This document shows, in pieces, positions 17,694-27,443 of a stretch of DNA of 64,000 nt (its first letter is position 1; every line of letters starts with the position of its first letter). Made by a program: the position numbers and the translations under genes. The notes beneath the pieces were generated by a model. The model had not been told where the DNA came from. It ran no database searches and worked only from the letters and a program-made list of their open reading frames with translations. This DNA is from Clostridium nigeriense (GTDB lineage: Bacteria; Bacillota; Clostridia; Clostridiales; Clostridiaceae): assembly GCF_900086595.1 (NCBI RefSeq), contig NZ_LT575472.1, forward strand, positions 2,936,743 to 3,000,742. The letters are read 5' to 3'.

Positions 17694-18719
17694 CTAATTT
17701 AAATAACCAAGAGCTTTAGCCAACTTAATACTAACATCATCTCCAATGGTTTTTTTAACTATACTTATACATAATTCAATGTGACTAATTAAATTGCTAG
17801 AAATCATTATTTTACCATTATCTACAAAATTCCTATTAATTTTAATAGTTCCCTCTATTTCATAACTAGAATTTGGTATAGAAATACCTCTAACACTGTT
17901 TAATCCTTCTAAAAAATATAATCCATTTGAAAAAGTAGCTATATAATTACAAGTACTATATATTTTATCAATATATTTCAATAAAATACTATCTTTTATA
18001 GCTTCATTAATCCCCATACCACCAGGAATAATTAAAATATCTGGACAAATTTTTTCATCAATTTCATTTGATATAGAAAATACTTCAAAATAATCTTCCT
18101 TTAAAATTTCATTAACCTTATTAAAAATATAAAATACAATTGAATGCTCAGTTAAGTTAACATTATCATAAGATAAAACTCCAACTGATTTTTTATTATT
18201 AATTTTGCAATTCAAAAATTTTTTCTTAGTTAATTTATATGTTCCTTGATTTCTAAAGTTATTTAACTCTTCAAATCCAATCTTTTTTAATAAAGACTTT
18301 CCAGAATTAGTTTTCACCGAGTCTATAATAGCCTCTCCTCCAAATTCTAAGAAATAATATTCTAATAGTAATCTTAACGCTTCTTCACCGTATCCATTTT
18401 TTCTTTTATCATACTGGATTTTTATATTTATTCTAGCCACTTTAGTCGCAGAATTGTACCCATGAAAACTAACCTCGCCTATTGGATTATCTTCTAGATC
18501 ATAAACTAAACAATAAAAATTTTTTCCATCTGTTGGATTAACCATTTTTTTATAAAACATGTCCCACTTTTCTTTTGGAAAGGAATATACTTCTCCAAAG
18601 TCATCCATATTTTTCTTATCTGCCCATAATTCTTTAACAAAAGATAACTCACTAAATTCTGGAGTTCTTATATAAACTTTTGTACCATTTCTTCTATATA
18701 AATTAATTTTCTTACTCAT
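17694..18719 (-). CDS. GNAT acetyltransferase fused to a DJ-1/PfpI-like domain
   Basis: 341 residues. Residues 1-170 form a RimJ/RimL-type GNAT domain: VYIRTPEFSELSFVKELW, NPIGEVSFHGYN, and QYDKRKNGYGEEALRLLLEYYF for acetyl-CoA. Residues about 177-341 look like a DJ-1/PfpI domain (KSVGVLSYDNVNLTEHSIVFY ... DILIIPGGMGINEAI ... NYIATFSNGLYFLEGLNSVRG). The usual nucleophile cysteine at the elbow is serine (TFSNG). The partner substrate is unknown. Divergent from the potABCD regulator, separated by a long AT-rich gap. Confidence 0.75.
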   Translation of the reverse strand: MSKKINLYRRNGTKVYIRTPEFSELSFVKELWADKKNMDDFGEVYSFPKEKWDMFYKKMVNPTDGKNFYCLVYDLEDNPIGEVSFHGYNSATKVARINIKIQYDKRKNGYGEEALRLLLEYYFLEFGGEAIIDSVKTNSGKSLLKKIGFEELNNFRNQGTYKLTKKKFLNCKINNKKSVGVLSYDNVNLTEHSIVFYIFNKVNEILKEDYFEVFSISNEIDEKICPDILIIPGGMGINEAIKDSILLKYIDKIYSTCNYIATFSNGLYFLEGLNSVRGISIPNSSYEIEGTIKINRNFVDNGKIMISSNLISHIELCISIVKKTIGDDVSIKLAKALGYLN

Positions 18720-19177
18720 TATACCACCTACAAATATTTACTTTTTCTTAAAGTCAATATATAAATAACTATCTCATAAATCCAAATTTTTATCAACAAA
18801 TATAAGCTATATATGGTAATTATTAAATTTAAATTTAATAATTTATTAATTATACTAATAACTCATAAAAAACTAATAATTTCATAAAATAAGATTTTCT
18901 CTACTTTTATAAGAATTCTTAGTTTTCAATAAATTTCACTCTCGCTTTTAAAAAAATTAGTATTACTAAACTTCAAGTGTTGTTTTATTAAACTATTTTT
19001 CTTAAGATATCACCTTAACTTAATAATATCAATGATTTGAACAGAAAAAATTTTTTCTGTTTTTTTCAAAAAAATGTTGATTTATTTATGATATATATAT
19101 ATAATAACTATTGTTTGTTTAGTAATTTTAAACAAAAGGTTTAGTATTAGAAAATATTTAAAGTGGAAGGTGTAGTT
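18720..19177. promoter_or_regulatory. Regulatory gap upstream of the polyamine operon
   Basis: Promoter TTGATT (19078-19083), 16 bp, TATAAT (19100-19105). Just upstream is a perfect 20-bp palindrome ACAGAAAAAATTTTTTCTGT (19041-19060) followed by a T run. At the expected start site is TTTGTTTA (19114-19121) with its complement TAAACAAA (19129-19136), a candidate operator for the XRE-cupin regulator. The rest is AT-rich with no gene seen. Confidence 0.55.
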
Positions 19178-19717
19178 GTGGAAATCGGTGAAAAGATACG
19201 TAGACTTCGTATCGAAAAACAATTAACTCAAGAAGAATTAGCTAATAGGTGTGAACTATCTAAAGGCTTTATATCACAAGTGGAAAATGATTTAACTTCT
19301 CCTTCAATAGCAACTTTAATAGATATATTAGAGATTCTTGGAACTAATTTAACAGAGTTCTTTAGCGATGCTACTGAAGAAAAAGTTAATTTTACATATG
19401 AAGATATGTTTGAAACAGAAAATGAAGACTTAAAATATAAATTAATGTGGCTTATACCTAATGCTCAAAAAAATGAAATGGAACCTATTATGATAACTTT
19501 AGAACCTGAAGGGCAATATATAGAAGAAGAACCTCATCAAGGTGAGGAATTTGGTTACGTGTTATCAGGGACAATAATATTACATTTAGGTAATAAGAAA
19601 TTTAAAGTAAAAAAGGGCGAAAGCTTTTATTTTAAGCCTAAATCTAATCACTATATTTCAAATGCTGGAAAAACTCAAGCTAAGGTAATTTGGGTAAGTA
19701 CTCCACCATCATTTTAA
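19178..19717 (+). CDS. XRE-family regulator with cupin domain (polyamine operon)
   Basis: 179 residues from GTG 19178, placed seven bases after TGGAAGG. The N-terminal helix-turn-helix is IGEKIRRLRIEKQLTQEELANRCELSKGFISQVE; the C-terminal cupin (EPHQGEEFGYVLSGTIILHLG ... GESFYFKPKSNHYISN) is a small-molecule sensor. This HTH-cupin type, related to PuuR, commonly precedes potABCD in clostridia. It lies 23 bases before potA, so it is in the same operon and likely autoregulates through the palindrome at 19114-19136. The ligand, perhaps a polyamine, is inferred. Confidence 0.88.
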   Translation: MEIGEKIRRLRIEKQLTQEELANRCELSKGFISQVENDLTSPSIATLIDILEILGTNLTEFFSDATEEKVNFTYEDMFETENEDLKYKLMWLIPNAQKNEMEPIMITLEPEGQYIEEEPHQGEEFGYVLSGTIILHLGNKKFKVKKGESFYFKPKSNHYISNAGKTQAKVIWVSTPPSF

Positions 19718-19740
19718 ATCTATAGAAAGAGGTGTTTATT

Positions 19741-20790
19741 TTGGAACAAAACATTATAGAAATAAAGGGTGTTTCTAAAACTTTTGAAGATAACTGTGTT
19801 TTAGACAACCTTTCATTAAACATTAAAAAGAATGAATTTTTAACATTACTTGGACCTAGCGGATGTGGAAAGACTACAACACTAAAAATCATTGCTGGTT
19901 TTGAAGAAGCTGATACAGGTGAAGTCTTATTTAACGGAACTGACATATCTGCTTTACCTCCCTATAAGAGGCAAGTAAACACCGTATTCCAAAAATATGC
20001 TTTATTTCCTCATATGAATGTTTATGAAAATATAGCCTTTGGATTAAAAATAAAGAAAACTTCTAAAGATAAAATAGATTCAAAAGTTAAAGAAATGCTA
20101 AAGCTAGTTTCTCTTGAAGGCTTTGAAAAGAGAAAAATTGAATCTTTAAGTGGTGGTCAACAACAAAGAGTAGCCATTGCCAGAGCACTTATTAATGAAC
20201 CTGAAGTTCTTCTTCTTGATGAACCTCTTGGAGCATTAGATTTAAAACTTAGAAAAGAAATGCAAATAGAGCTTAAAAGAATCCAACAAAGACTAGGAAT
20301 AACATTTATATTCGTAACCCATGATCAAGAAGAGGCATTAACTATGTCTGATACAATCATAGTTATGAATAAAGGAAAAATTCAGCAAATGGGCTCTCCT
20401 GAAGATATATATAATGAACCCGCTAATGCTTTTGTAGCTGACTTTATAGGTGAGAGTAATATATTTGATGGAAAAATGCTTGAAGATTACAAAGTTGAAT
20501 TTTCTAATAGAACTTTTGATTGCGTAGATAAAGGATTTAATAAAGAGGAATTAATTGATGTAGTAATTAGGCCTGAAGATATAAAAATAGTACCTGAAGA
20601 TAAAGGAATGCTAAAAGGAATTGTAAAATCAATAATCTTTAAAGGAGTTCATTACGAAATAGAAGTAGAAGAAGGAAATAATAAATGGATATTACACAAC
20701 ACTAAATTTGCAGAAGTTAATTCAATAATTGGATTAGATATCTATCCAGAGGATATTCATATTATGAGAAAGGTATCTAATAATGAGTAA
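19741..20790 (+). CDS. potA: Spermidine/putrescine ABC transporter ATPase
   Basis: 349 residues from TTG 19741 (AGAGGTG seven bases upstream; a GTG at 19732 lies within it). Walker A is GPSGCGKTT, the signature is [15 protein letters not shown], Walker B is [12 protein letters not shown] and the H-loop is FVTHD. The C-terminal TOBE region carries [10 protein letters not shown]. It powers polyamine import with PotB, PotC and PotD, all adjacent. The next gene overlaps its end by 8 bases. Confidence 0.94.
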   Translation: MEQNIIEIKGVSKTFEDNCVLDNLSLNIKKNEFLTLLGPSGCGKTTTLKIIAGFEEADTGEVLFNGTDISALPPYKRQVNTVFQKYALFPHMNVYENIAFGLKIKKTSKDKIDSKVKEMLKLVSLEGFEKRKIESLSGGQQQRVAIARALINEPEVLLLDEPLGALDLKLRKEMQIELKRIQQRLGITFIFVTHDQEEALTMSDTIIVMNKGKIQQMGSPEDIYNEPANAFVADFIGESNIFDGKMLEDYKVEFSNRTFDCVDKGFNKEELIDVVIRPEDIKIVPEDKGMLKGIVKSIIFKGVHYEIEVEEGNNKWILHNTKFAEVNSIIGLDIYPEDIHIMRKVSNNE

Positions 20791-21634
20791 ATCAAAGGTA
20801 TCTAAAAAGAACCTTGCCTCATATCCATTTATATTTTGGAGTGCCCTATTTATTATAATTCCTTTATTAATAGTTTTATTCTTTGGTTTTACAGTATCTA
20901 CTCCTGATGGTTATGCTTTTTCAGTTGAAAACTTTAAAAGATTAGTTCAACCTCAATATATAAAAGTTTTTGAAAGAAGCTTATGGCTTGCATTTTTATC
21001 CACATTTTGGTGCTTAATACTTGGTTACCCCGTAGCCTATATTATCTCTAAAATGAAGCCATCAAAGGGTAATATTTTAATTATGTTATTTATAGTTCCA
21101 ATGTGGATGAACTTCTTACTTAGAACCTATGCATGGTTACCTATTCTAGGTAAAAACGGATTTATAAATAATATTCTTGGTTATATTGGTCTTGGACCTT
21201 TTAACTTCTTATATAATGATGGTGCCGTTATTTTAGGTATGATATATAACTTCTTACCATTTATGGTATTACCTATTTATACAGTTCTAACTAAAATAGA
21301 TAAAGATTTATTAAATGCAGCTGCTGATTTAGGAGCTAATAGAGGTGAAATTTTCAGAAAAATAGTTCTACCTTTAAGTATGCCTGGTGTAATTTCAGGT
21401 GTTACTATGGTATTTATGCCTGCTGTTTCTACTTTCGTAATTTCTAGGTTATTAGGTGGTGGACAATACACACTTTTAGGTAACTTAATAGAACAGCAAT
21501 TCACAACTATGGGTGATTGGAACTTCGGTTCATCAATATCAATATTTATGATGGCAATTATTTTAATTTGTATGGCTATAATGAGTTTATTTGATAGCTC
21601 TGAAGCTAAAGAAGGAGGCGGACAATTATGGTAA
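20783..21634 (+). CDS. potB: Spermidine/putrescine ABC transporter permease PotB
   Basis: 283 residues, six predicted membrane helices. The cytoplasmic coupling loop (EAA motif) is [25 protein letters not shown]. First permease of the potABCD importer; overlaps potA by 8 and potC by 7 bases, implying translational coupling. Confidence 0.92.
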   Translation: MSKSKVSKKNLASYPFIFWSALFIIIPLLIVLFFGFTVSTPDGYAFSVENFKRLVQPQYIKVFERSLWLAFLSTFWCLILGYPVAYIISKMKPSKGNILIMLFIVPMWMNFLLRTYAWLPILGKNGFINNILGYIGLGPFNFLYNDGAVILGMIYNFLPFMVLPIYTVLTKIDKDLLNAAADLGANRGEIFRKIVLPLSMPGVISGVTMVFMPAVSTFVISRLLGGGQYTLLGNLIEQQFTTMGDWNFGSSISIFMMAIILICMAIMSLFDSSEAKEGGGQLW

Positions 21635-22437
21635 AAGGATTTGAAAACTTTATTAAAAAGTTTTATTTAGTAATAATTTTCATATTTTTATATATGCCTA
21701 TTGCTGCCTTAATAATATTCTCATTTAATGATTCTAAAACTATGGGAAAATGGTCCGGCTTCACTTTTAAGTGGTATGTTGAATTATTTAACAATGATAC
21801 TATATTAAAAGCTTTATTTTATACTATTGTTATTGCAGTAATTTCTTCATTAGTTGCAACAGTAATTGGAACTTTAGCTGCAATTGGAATTAATAAGATG
21901 AAAGGTCCTAAAAAAGCCTTATTATTAAATATAAATTATTTACCTGTATTAAATCCTGATATAGTAACTGGTATTGCATTAATGAGTTTATTTATTTTTA
22001 TAAGACCTATTACTAAATTAGATTTTGGATTTACTACAATGCTACTTGCCCATATTACATTTAATATTCCATATGTAATATTAGCAGTTTTACCCAAACT
22101 TAGACAGTTACCAGAAAATATAGAAGAGGCTGCCTTAGACTTAGGTGCTACTCCATCTTATACTTTAAGAAAAATAATATTACCTCAAATTAAACCTGGT
22201 ATTTTTGCTGGTATGCTTATGGCATTTACAATGTCTGTAGATGACTTTGTTATAAGTTTCTTTACAACAGGACCAGGAGTTACAAACCTATCAATAGAAA
22301 TATTTGCAATGGCTAGAAGAGGGATTAAACCAGAAATAAATGCCCTTTCTACTCTAATGTTTGTAACAGTATTAACACTTCTATTAATAGCTAATAGAAA
22401 GGAATTTACAAGAGGTGATAAAGTTGAAAAAGCTTAA
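21628..22437 (+). CDS. potC: Spermidine/putrescine ABC transporter permease PotC
   Basis: 269 residues with about six membrane helices. The EAA loop is EEAALDLGATPSYTLRKIILPQIKPGI, and MSVDDFVISFFTTGPG is typical of PotC. The ribosome site GGAGGCGG lies inside the potB end. Its 3' end overlaps the start of potD by 14 bases. Confidence 0.92.
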   Translation: MVKGFENFIKKFYLVIIFIFLYMPIAALIIFSFNDSKTMGKWSGFTFKWYVELFNNDTILKALFYTIVIAVISSLVATVIGTLAAIGINKMKGPKKALLLNINYLPVLNPDIVTGIALMSLFIFIRPITKLDFGFTTMLLAHITFNIPYVILAVLPKLRQLPENIEEAALDLGATPSYTLRKIILPQIKPGIFAGMLMAFTMSVDDFVISFFTTGPGVTNLSIEIFAMARRGIKPEINALSTLMFVTVLTLLLIANRKEFTRGDKVEKA

Positions 22438-23485
22438 AAAATTTGTTGCTTTACTATCATCATTAATTTTAATATCATCATCTTTTGTTGGATGTAAAAA
22501 TAATGAAGATAACGGAAAAAGAACTTTAAATGTATTTAATTATGGTGACTATATAAATGAAGATTTAATAGATAAGTTTGAAGAAGAAACAGGTATAGAT
22601 GTTGTTTATGATACTTATGAATCAAATGAAATAATGTATCAAAAAGTAAAAAACAGCCCTGGTACTTATGATTTAATTTTTCCTTCTGACTATATGGTTG
22701 AAAAAATGTTAAAAGAAGATATGTTAGAGAAAATAGATTTTACTAATATCCCTAACTATTCAAATATAGGAGAAGACTTCAAAAACTTACCTTACGATCC
22801 TAATAATGAATACTCTGTTCCATATATGTGGGGTACTATAGGAATAATATATGATGCTGATAAAGTTACTGAAGAAGTAGATAGCTGGGATATATTATGG
22901 GATTCTAAATACAAGGGTGAAATTTTTATGTTTGACTCAATAAGAGATACTTTAGCTATTTCCTTAGCAAGATTAGGCTACTCAATAAATTCTATAGATA
23001 AAGAAGAGTTAGATGAAGCAGCTAATGAACTTATTAAACAAAAACCTTTAATTCAATCTTATGTAATGGATGAAGTTAAGGATAAAATGATAAATGGAGA
23101 AGCTATCTTCGCTACTGTTTACTCTGGTGATGCAATCTTCATTCAAGAAGAAGCTTCCGATTTAAATCTACAATATGTAGTACCTAAAGAAGGTTCTAAT
23201 AAGTGGTTTGATGTTATGGTTATTCCAAAAGGAGCAAAACATAAGACTGAAGCAGAAGAATTTATAAATTTCTTATGTGACCCTGAAAATGCAAAGGAAA
23301 ATGTTGAATATATAGGTTATGCAACACCTAATACTGCTGCATATGAACTTTTAGATATAGAAACTCAAGAAGATGAAACAGTTTATCCTCCAGAAGAAGT
23401 TTTAGATAAATGTGAAATCTTTAAGGATTTAGGAAATAATATAAAATTATATGATGATGCATGGTTAAAAGTAAAAATCAATTAA
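22424..23485 (+). CDS. potD: Spermidine/putrescine-binding lipoprotein PotD
   Basis: 353 residues from TTG 22424, six bases after AGAGGTG; a GTG at 22415 is part of that site. The signal peptide KKLKKFVALLSSLILISSSFVGC ends in a lipobox, so the mature protein is lipid-anchored at Cys. The binding domain has NVFNYGDYINEDLIDKFEEETGI, YDLIFPSDYMVEKM and NEYSVPYMWGTIGI, all typical PotD. It captures polyamine for PotABC. Confidence 0.93.
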   Translation: MKKLKKFVALLSSLILISSSFVGCKNNEDNGKRTLNVFNYGDYINEDLIDKFEEETGIDVVYDTYESNEIMYQKVKNSPGTYDLIFPSDYMVEKMLKEDMLEKIDFTNIPNYSNIGEDFKNLPYDPNNEYSVPYMWGTIGIIYDADKVTEEVDSWDILWDSKYKGEIFMFDSIRDTLAISLARLGYSINSIDKEELDEAANELIKQKPLIQSYVMDEVKDKMINGEAIFATVYSGDAIFIQEEASDLNLQYVVPKEGSNKWFDVMVIPKGAKHKTEAEEFINFLCDPENAKENVEYIGYATPNTAAYELLDIETQEDETVYPPEEVLDKCEIFKDLGNNIKLYDDAWLKVKIN

Positions 23486-23488
23486 AAA

Positions 23489-23516
23489 ATGGAGCTGTTT
23501 CAGCTCCATATTTATT
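23489..23516 (+). terminator. potABCD terminator
   Basis: ATGGAGCTG / CAGCTCCAT with a 3-nt loop, then a T-rich tail, just before the convergent ndk. Confidence 0.8.
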
Positions 23517-23523
23517 TATATAA

Positions 23524-23934
23524 TTATAAATACTCTTTACCAAACCATAAAGAAATTTCTCGTTTAGCACTTTCCGTGCTATCTGATGCATGAACACAAT
23601 TCTCTCTGTTACTATCTGCATATAAGTTTCTTATAGTCCCAATCATTGCTTCTTTAGGATCTGTACTTCCATTTATATCTCTAACTTTTTTAATTGCATT
23701 TTCACCTTCTAAAATTAATGCACATAAAGGTCCACTAGTTATAAAATCAATCAAAGGTTTATAAAAAACTTTTCCAATATGCTCTTCATAATGTTTACTT
23801 GCTAACTCTTCAGTAATTTTCTCCATTTTTAAAGCAATAACCTTTAAATCGTTTTCTTCATACATACCAATAATTTTTCCTATTATATTCTTTCTAACTG
23901 CATCTGGCTTTATAAGTACCAATGACTTTTCCAT
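23524..23934 (-). CDS. ndk: Nucleoside diphosphate kinase
   Basis: 136 residues from ATG 23934 (GGGAGGG upstream; a frame extension to 23949 overlaps the ribosome site). It moves the gamma phosphate between nucleoside tri- and diphosphates. MEKSLVLIKPDAVRKN opens the ferredoxin-like fold; NCVHASDS holds the phosphorylated histidine. IRNLYADSNRENCVHASDS is complete. Single gene with the terminator shared at its 3' side. Confidence 0.95.
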   Translation of the reverse strand: MEKSLVLIKPDAVRKNIIGKIIGMYEENDLKVIALKMEKITEELASKHYEEHIGKVFYKPLIDFITSGPLCALILEGENAIKKVRDINGSTDPKEAMIGTIRNLYADSNRENCVHASDSTESAKREISLWFGKEYL

Positions 23935-24071
23935 AATTAACCCTCCCATTATAAAACTTTCCTTTAAATTATACCATTGATTTGAACCTTTTAATAACTA
24001 TATTTAGAATATTCTTTATTTTCATACTCTGTGGTATAATTTTATATATTTATATATCTTAGGAGGATAAC

Positions 24072-24341
24072 ATGGTTAGGTATTATATTGTTGTTGATGG
24101 TAGAGTTCAAGGAGTTGGCTTTAGATATTTCTGTCAAATGAATGCTTTAAATATGAATTTAACTGGTTGGGTACATAATATGTCAAATGGAATGGTGGAA
24201 ATGGAAGTCCAAGGAAATGAACATGTTATTTTAAAATTCATTAGCATAATAAGCAAAGGTAATTTCTTTATTAAAGTTACTTCACTTTCTAAAAAAGAAA
24301 TATCTATGATTGAGAACGAAAAAAAATTCATAATAAAATAA
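24072..24341 (+). CDS. Acylphosphatase
   Basis: 89 residues. The catalytic loop GRVQGVGFR (Arg) and the GWVHNMSNGMVEMEVQG stretch with the catalytic Asn are intact. It hydrolyses acyl phosphates such as acetyl phosphate. AGGAGG precedes ATG 24072. Single gene. Confidence 0.92.
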   Translation: MVRYYIVVDGRVQGVGFRYFCQMNALNMNLTGWVHNMSNGMVEMEVQGNEHVILKFISIISKGNFFIKVTSLSKKEISMIENEKKFIIK

Positions 24342-24369
24342 AATCATTATAGATATTTATAATGATTTT
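24340..24369 (+). terminator. Acylphosphatase terminator
   Basis: AAAATCATTATA / TATAATGATTTT with a 6-nt loop, T-rich tail. Confidence 0.75.
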
Positions 24370-24444
24370 ATCTTAATTTATTATAAAGACTATGCTTAAA
24401 CGGTTCATAGTCTTTATAAATTTAATTAAACACTGATATATTTG

Positions 24445-25410
24445 CTACTTTTGCTCTACAAGATTATCATAAAGCATTAAATTATTTTCTTGAATTACTC
24501 TTATCAACTTATCTGCATATATTAAATTTCCTTCTTCATCCTTTGCTGTACTATAACCTGCATTTTCAAGAGCCTGAGCTTGCTCTTTATATGTTTTGCA
24601 TTCAAAAAGTCCATTTTTTGCATATCTTTCATTTTCATATAAGAATTTACCATGATCTCTAATTGATGACTTAAAGCTATCATAAGCTCTAAATGCGCCA
24701 ACTATAACATCATCATAATTCTCTTTTGTTTCTAGTTCTGCTGTTTTTCCACTCCATCTACTGTCAGCTTTTATTCCAAAAAGGTTATTATACTCTTCTG
24801 ACAAAGTAGATTCTCCCCATCCAGACTCTAAGATAGCTTGAGAAATAGTAATAGAAGGCAATATCCCATAATTTTTATAGTTATCAAATGCAATTTCAGA
24901 TACACTTTCTATAAATTCTAATTTTTCTTCATCCTTAGGTAATTTATCATTAATATAATTATTTTTTAAAGCTTTTAAATTCTTATTTGCTAACTCCATC
25001 TGTTCTGAATTAAAGTTTAATCTTTTAATTGAATCTTTAAAATTATTAATACCAACTACATTTCCATCTTTATCTTTATTTAAGAATACATCCTCTATTT
25101 TAGTTATATTATTTTCATTAATTTCAAAGCTTTCATTATTTAAAACAAAATTAACACTAGCAATTTCTTGCCAATTTATTTGATATCCATCTTTACTTAA
25201 TTCATCCGCTATATTTATATAATTTTGAATTTCTTCTTTTGATAAATAAATTTCATCCTTTGATACACCTATTAATTTAAAAGTTGCTATGAAAGTTGTT
25301 ATTACAAGAACTAATATAAATATTAGTGATAAAATCATCTTATTTGTTTTGCTATCCAAATATGATTTTGTTATATCATTTAACCCTTTATAAGTACCTT
25401 TATATTGCAA
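24445..25410 (-). CDS. Membrane-anchored N-acetylglucosaminidase (peptidoglycan hydrolase)
   Basis: About 321 residues from TTG 25410, chosen because a full AGGAGGTG sits five bases upstream; the longer frame to 25464 has no such site. An N-terminal transmembrane helix (MILSLIFILVLVITTFIATFKLIG) is followed by a variable stalk, then a LytD/FlgJ-type glucosaminidase domain: ILPSITISQAILESGWGES (catalytic Glu), NNLFGIKADSRWSG, YDDVIVGAFRAYDSFKSSIRDHGKFL and NAGYSTAKD. It cuts the glycan strand outside the membrane. Confidence 0.88.
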   Translation of the reverse strand: MQYKGTYKGLNDITKSYLDSKTNKMILSLIFILVLVITTFIATFKLIGVSKDEIYLSKEEIQNYINIADELSKDGYQINWQEIASVNFVLNNESFEINENNITKIEDVFLNKDKDGNVVGINNFKDSIKRLNFNSEQMELANKNLKALKNNYINDKLPKDEEKLEFIESVSEIAFDNYKNYGILPSITISQAILESGWGESTLSEEYNNLFGIKADSRWSGKTAELETKENYDDVIVGAFRAYDSFKSSIRDHGKFLYENERYAKNGLFECKTYKEQAQALENAGYSTAKDEEGNLIYADKLIRVIQENNLMLYDNLVEQK

Positions 25411-25504
25411 AGCTTCACCTCCTGCTTTACTTAATAATCTTATCATATAATAATATTCACACATTATAAATCTTATTAATAAATCTTAAGTAATATTTAA
25501 TAAA

Positions 25505-25577
25505 AAAGAAATAAACATTATATTCATTGCTCCGTCGCATGCGCTCCAGGTCAACCTCATACAATGTTTATCTCTTT
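25505..25577. repeat. Intergenic palindromic repeat, copy C
   Basis: Arms 25505-25523 and 25559-25577 (19 bp, two mismatches that are wobble pairs on the minus strand) around a loop with GCTCCGTCGCATGCGCTCC and GGTCA. Read on the minus strand the stem is followed by TTTCTTTTTTATT, so it may end AGCS transcription. The loop core is shared with copies A and B; the arms are not. Confidence 0.7.
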
Positions 25578-25596
25578 GCAAACTGAAGGAAGGAAA

Positions 25597-26940
25597 TTAT
25601 AAAAAATAATTTTCAGTTTCTTCTATAACTACTTTTCGTAATCCTATTAAGGCTACTAAGTTTGGAAGAGCCATTAATCCATTTACTATATCTGCTATAA
25701 TAAAAATCATTTCTAGTGGCAAGAATGGTCCAATTCCTACTAATATTATAAATATAAATTTATATGGTTTTATTCCTTTAACTCCGTATAGATATTCTAT
25801 ACATCTTTCACCATAGTAATTCCAACCTAATATAGTGGTAAATGCAAAGAATATAAGTCCTATATTTACAATATACTTTCCAAAATCAGGTATAGGAAGT
25901 CCAGCTTCAAAAGCTGCTGTTGTTAATGCTGCGCCTTCTAAGCTTCCACTAAAGCTTCCTGTTATAACTATTACTATCCCAGTCATAGAGCAAATAATTA
26001 TAGTGTCTATAAATGTTCCTGTCATTGATATTAAACCTTGTCTTACTGGTGAATTGGTTTTAGCTGCTGCCGCTGCAATTGGAGCACTTCCAAGACCTGC
26101 TTCATTTGAGAATACACCTCTACCAATTCCTCTTTGCATTGCTATTGATATAGTTATTCCAACAGTACCTCCTAAAGCTGCTTTAGGATTAAAAGCACTT
26201 TCAATAATAAGTGCAATTGCTGAAGGTATCTTATTAAAATTAAATATTAAAACAAATATAACTCCTACTATATATAAAACCGCCATAAATGGCACTACTT
26301 TTTCAGAAACCTTTGATATTCTTTGTATTCCACCTAAAGTTACTAAGGCTACCAATACTGTAACAACTACCGCCGTAATTATTACAGGTACATTAAACCC
26401 TATTTGTGCAGCATCTGCAATTGATTTAACTTGTCCAAAAGTCCCTATTCCAAGTAAAGCAACCCCAACTCCAAATATAGCAAATAATTTAGCTAGCCAA
26501 TTTAATCCTAAACCATTCTTTATATAATACATTGGTCCACCAGACATTTGACCATTTTCATCAACTTCTCTATATTTTATTGCAAGTACACCTTCTGCGT
26601 ATTTTGTAGCCATACCAAAAAACGCTGCAATCCACATCCAAAATAATGCTCCCGGTCCTCCTGCCTTTATTGCTGTAGCTACTCCTACTATATTTCCTGT
26701 ACCTATAGTTGCAGATAAAGCAGTACATAATGCTCCATAACTAGATACATCCCCTTTAGTACTTTCATCTTCATCTTCCTTAGAAAAAATATACTTAAAA
26801 GCTAATGGCAGTCGAAAAACTTGAAGTAACTTAAGTTTTAAGGTTAAATAAATACCTGTTCCTACTAATAATATTAATAATGGTGGTCCCCATATTATGC
26901 TGTCTACAGCATTTAATAATAATTGAATTTTGTTTAACAT
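25597..26940 (-). CDS. Alanine/glycine:cation (AGCS) symporter
   Basis: 447 residues from ATG 26940, which follows AAGGGGG; the frame extends into the riboswitch and should not be used. Sodium-coupled uptake of alanine or glycine. Family marks: GALCTALSATIGTGNIVGVATAI, GGPGALFWMWIAAFFGMATKYAEG, GQMSGGPMYYIKNGLG and GVFSNEAGLGSAPIAAAAA. The tandem glycine riboswitch in its leader points to glycine as the substrate. Confidence 0.93.
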   Translation of the reverse strand: MLNKIQLLLNAVDSIIWGPPLLILLVGTGIYLTLKLKLLQVFRLPLAFKYIFSKEDEDESTKGDVSSYGALCTALSATIGTGNIVGVATAIKAGGPGALFWMWIAAFFGMATKYAEGVLAIKYREVDENGQMSGGPMYYIKNGLGLNWLAKLFAIFGVGVALLGIGTFGQVKSIADAAQIGFNVPVIITAVVVTVLVALVTLGGIQRISKVSEKVVPFMAVLYIVGVIFVLIFNFNKIPSAIALIIESAFNPKAALGGTVGITISIAMQRGIGRGVFSNEAGLGSAPIAAAAAKTNSPVRQGLISMTGTFIDTIIICSMTGIVIVITGSFSGSLEGAALTTAAFEAGLPIPDFGKYIVNIGLIFFAFTTILGWNYYGERCIEYLYGVKGIKPYKFIFIILVGIGPFLPLEMIFIIADIVNGLMALPNLVALIGLRKVVIEETENYFL

Positions 26941-27017
26941 AAAAAAATCCCCCTTAAAAATATTTACGGAGGAGAATGGATAACAAGAATAGGCTATATA
27001 CTTATAACCCAAACTTT

Positions 27018-27205
27018 TACCCTATCCCCTGTCCTTTTACCTGAGAGTTTCAATAGCTAAATTCTTAACTACCTTGCTCCTTCGGTGCTCTTTACGAGTC
27101 TCTCCAGAGGTTCGTCCAATAGCGGTCCTAATACCTGAAAGATTTACTTCTTCGGTGGATTTATAAAAAATCACTCTCCCACTACCTTCAACCGAACGTT
27201 ATTAA
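27018..27205 (-). ncRNA. Tandem glycine riboswitch upstream of AGCS symporter
   Basis: On the minus strand two glycine aptamers follow one another. The first has GGGAGAGTG, CACCGAAGAAGTAAATC and TTTCAGGTATTAGGACCGC. The second has CTGGAGAGACTC, GCACCGAAGGAGCAAGG and CTCTCAGGTAAAAGGACAG. Both carry the ACCGAAG and CAGGTAxAAGGAC signatures. About 85 bases separate aptamer II from the start codon, with no clear terminator there, so control by ribosome-site access is possible. Confidence 0.92.
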
Positions 27206-27443
27206 ATTATAAATTTATTATATACGTCTATACGAATTAGTTCAAGAATTATTTTAATAAAAGATTATATCTATTATTATTAATTTATTAATATAAGCCC
27301 TATTTGAATTATATATTTTTCCACTTTCATATTTTTTGAAGCAATTATTTCATTAATTATATTTCTTGCAAGAAATCATTGATTTTTTTATTTCTCAATA
27401 TATACTATTAGTAGATAATTAAACATGCAAAAGGAGAACCATA

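Noticed and set aside
24445..25410. ATG-like start at 25464 for the glucosaminidase
   Set aside because: A full AGGAGGTG at ideal spacing marks TTG 25410; the extension reads through that ribosome site.
25835..26527. 230-codon plus-strand frame
   Set aside because: Antisense shadow of the AGCS symporter; no ribosome site and no recognisable domain.
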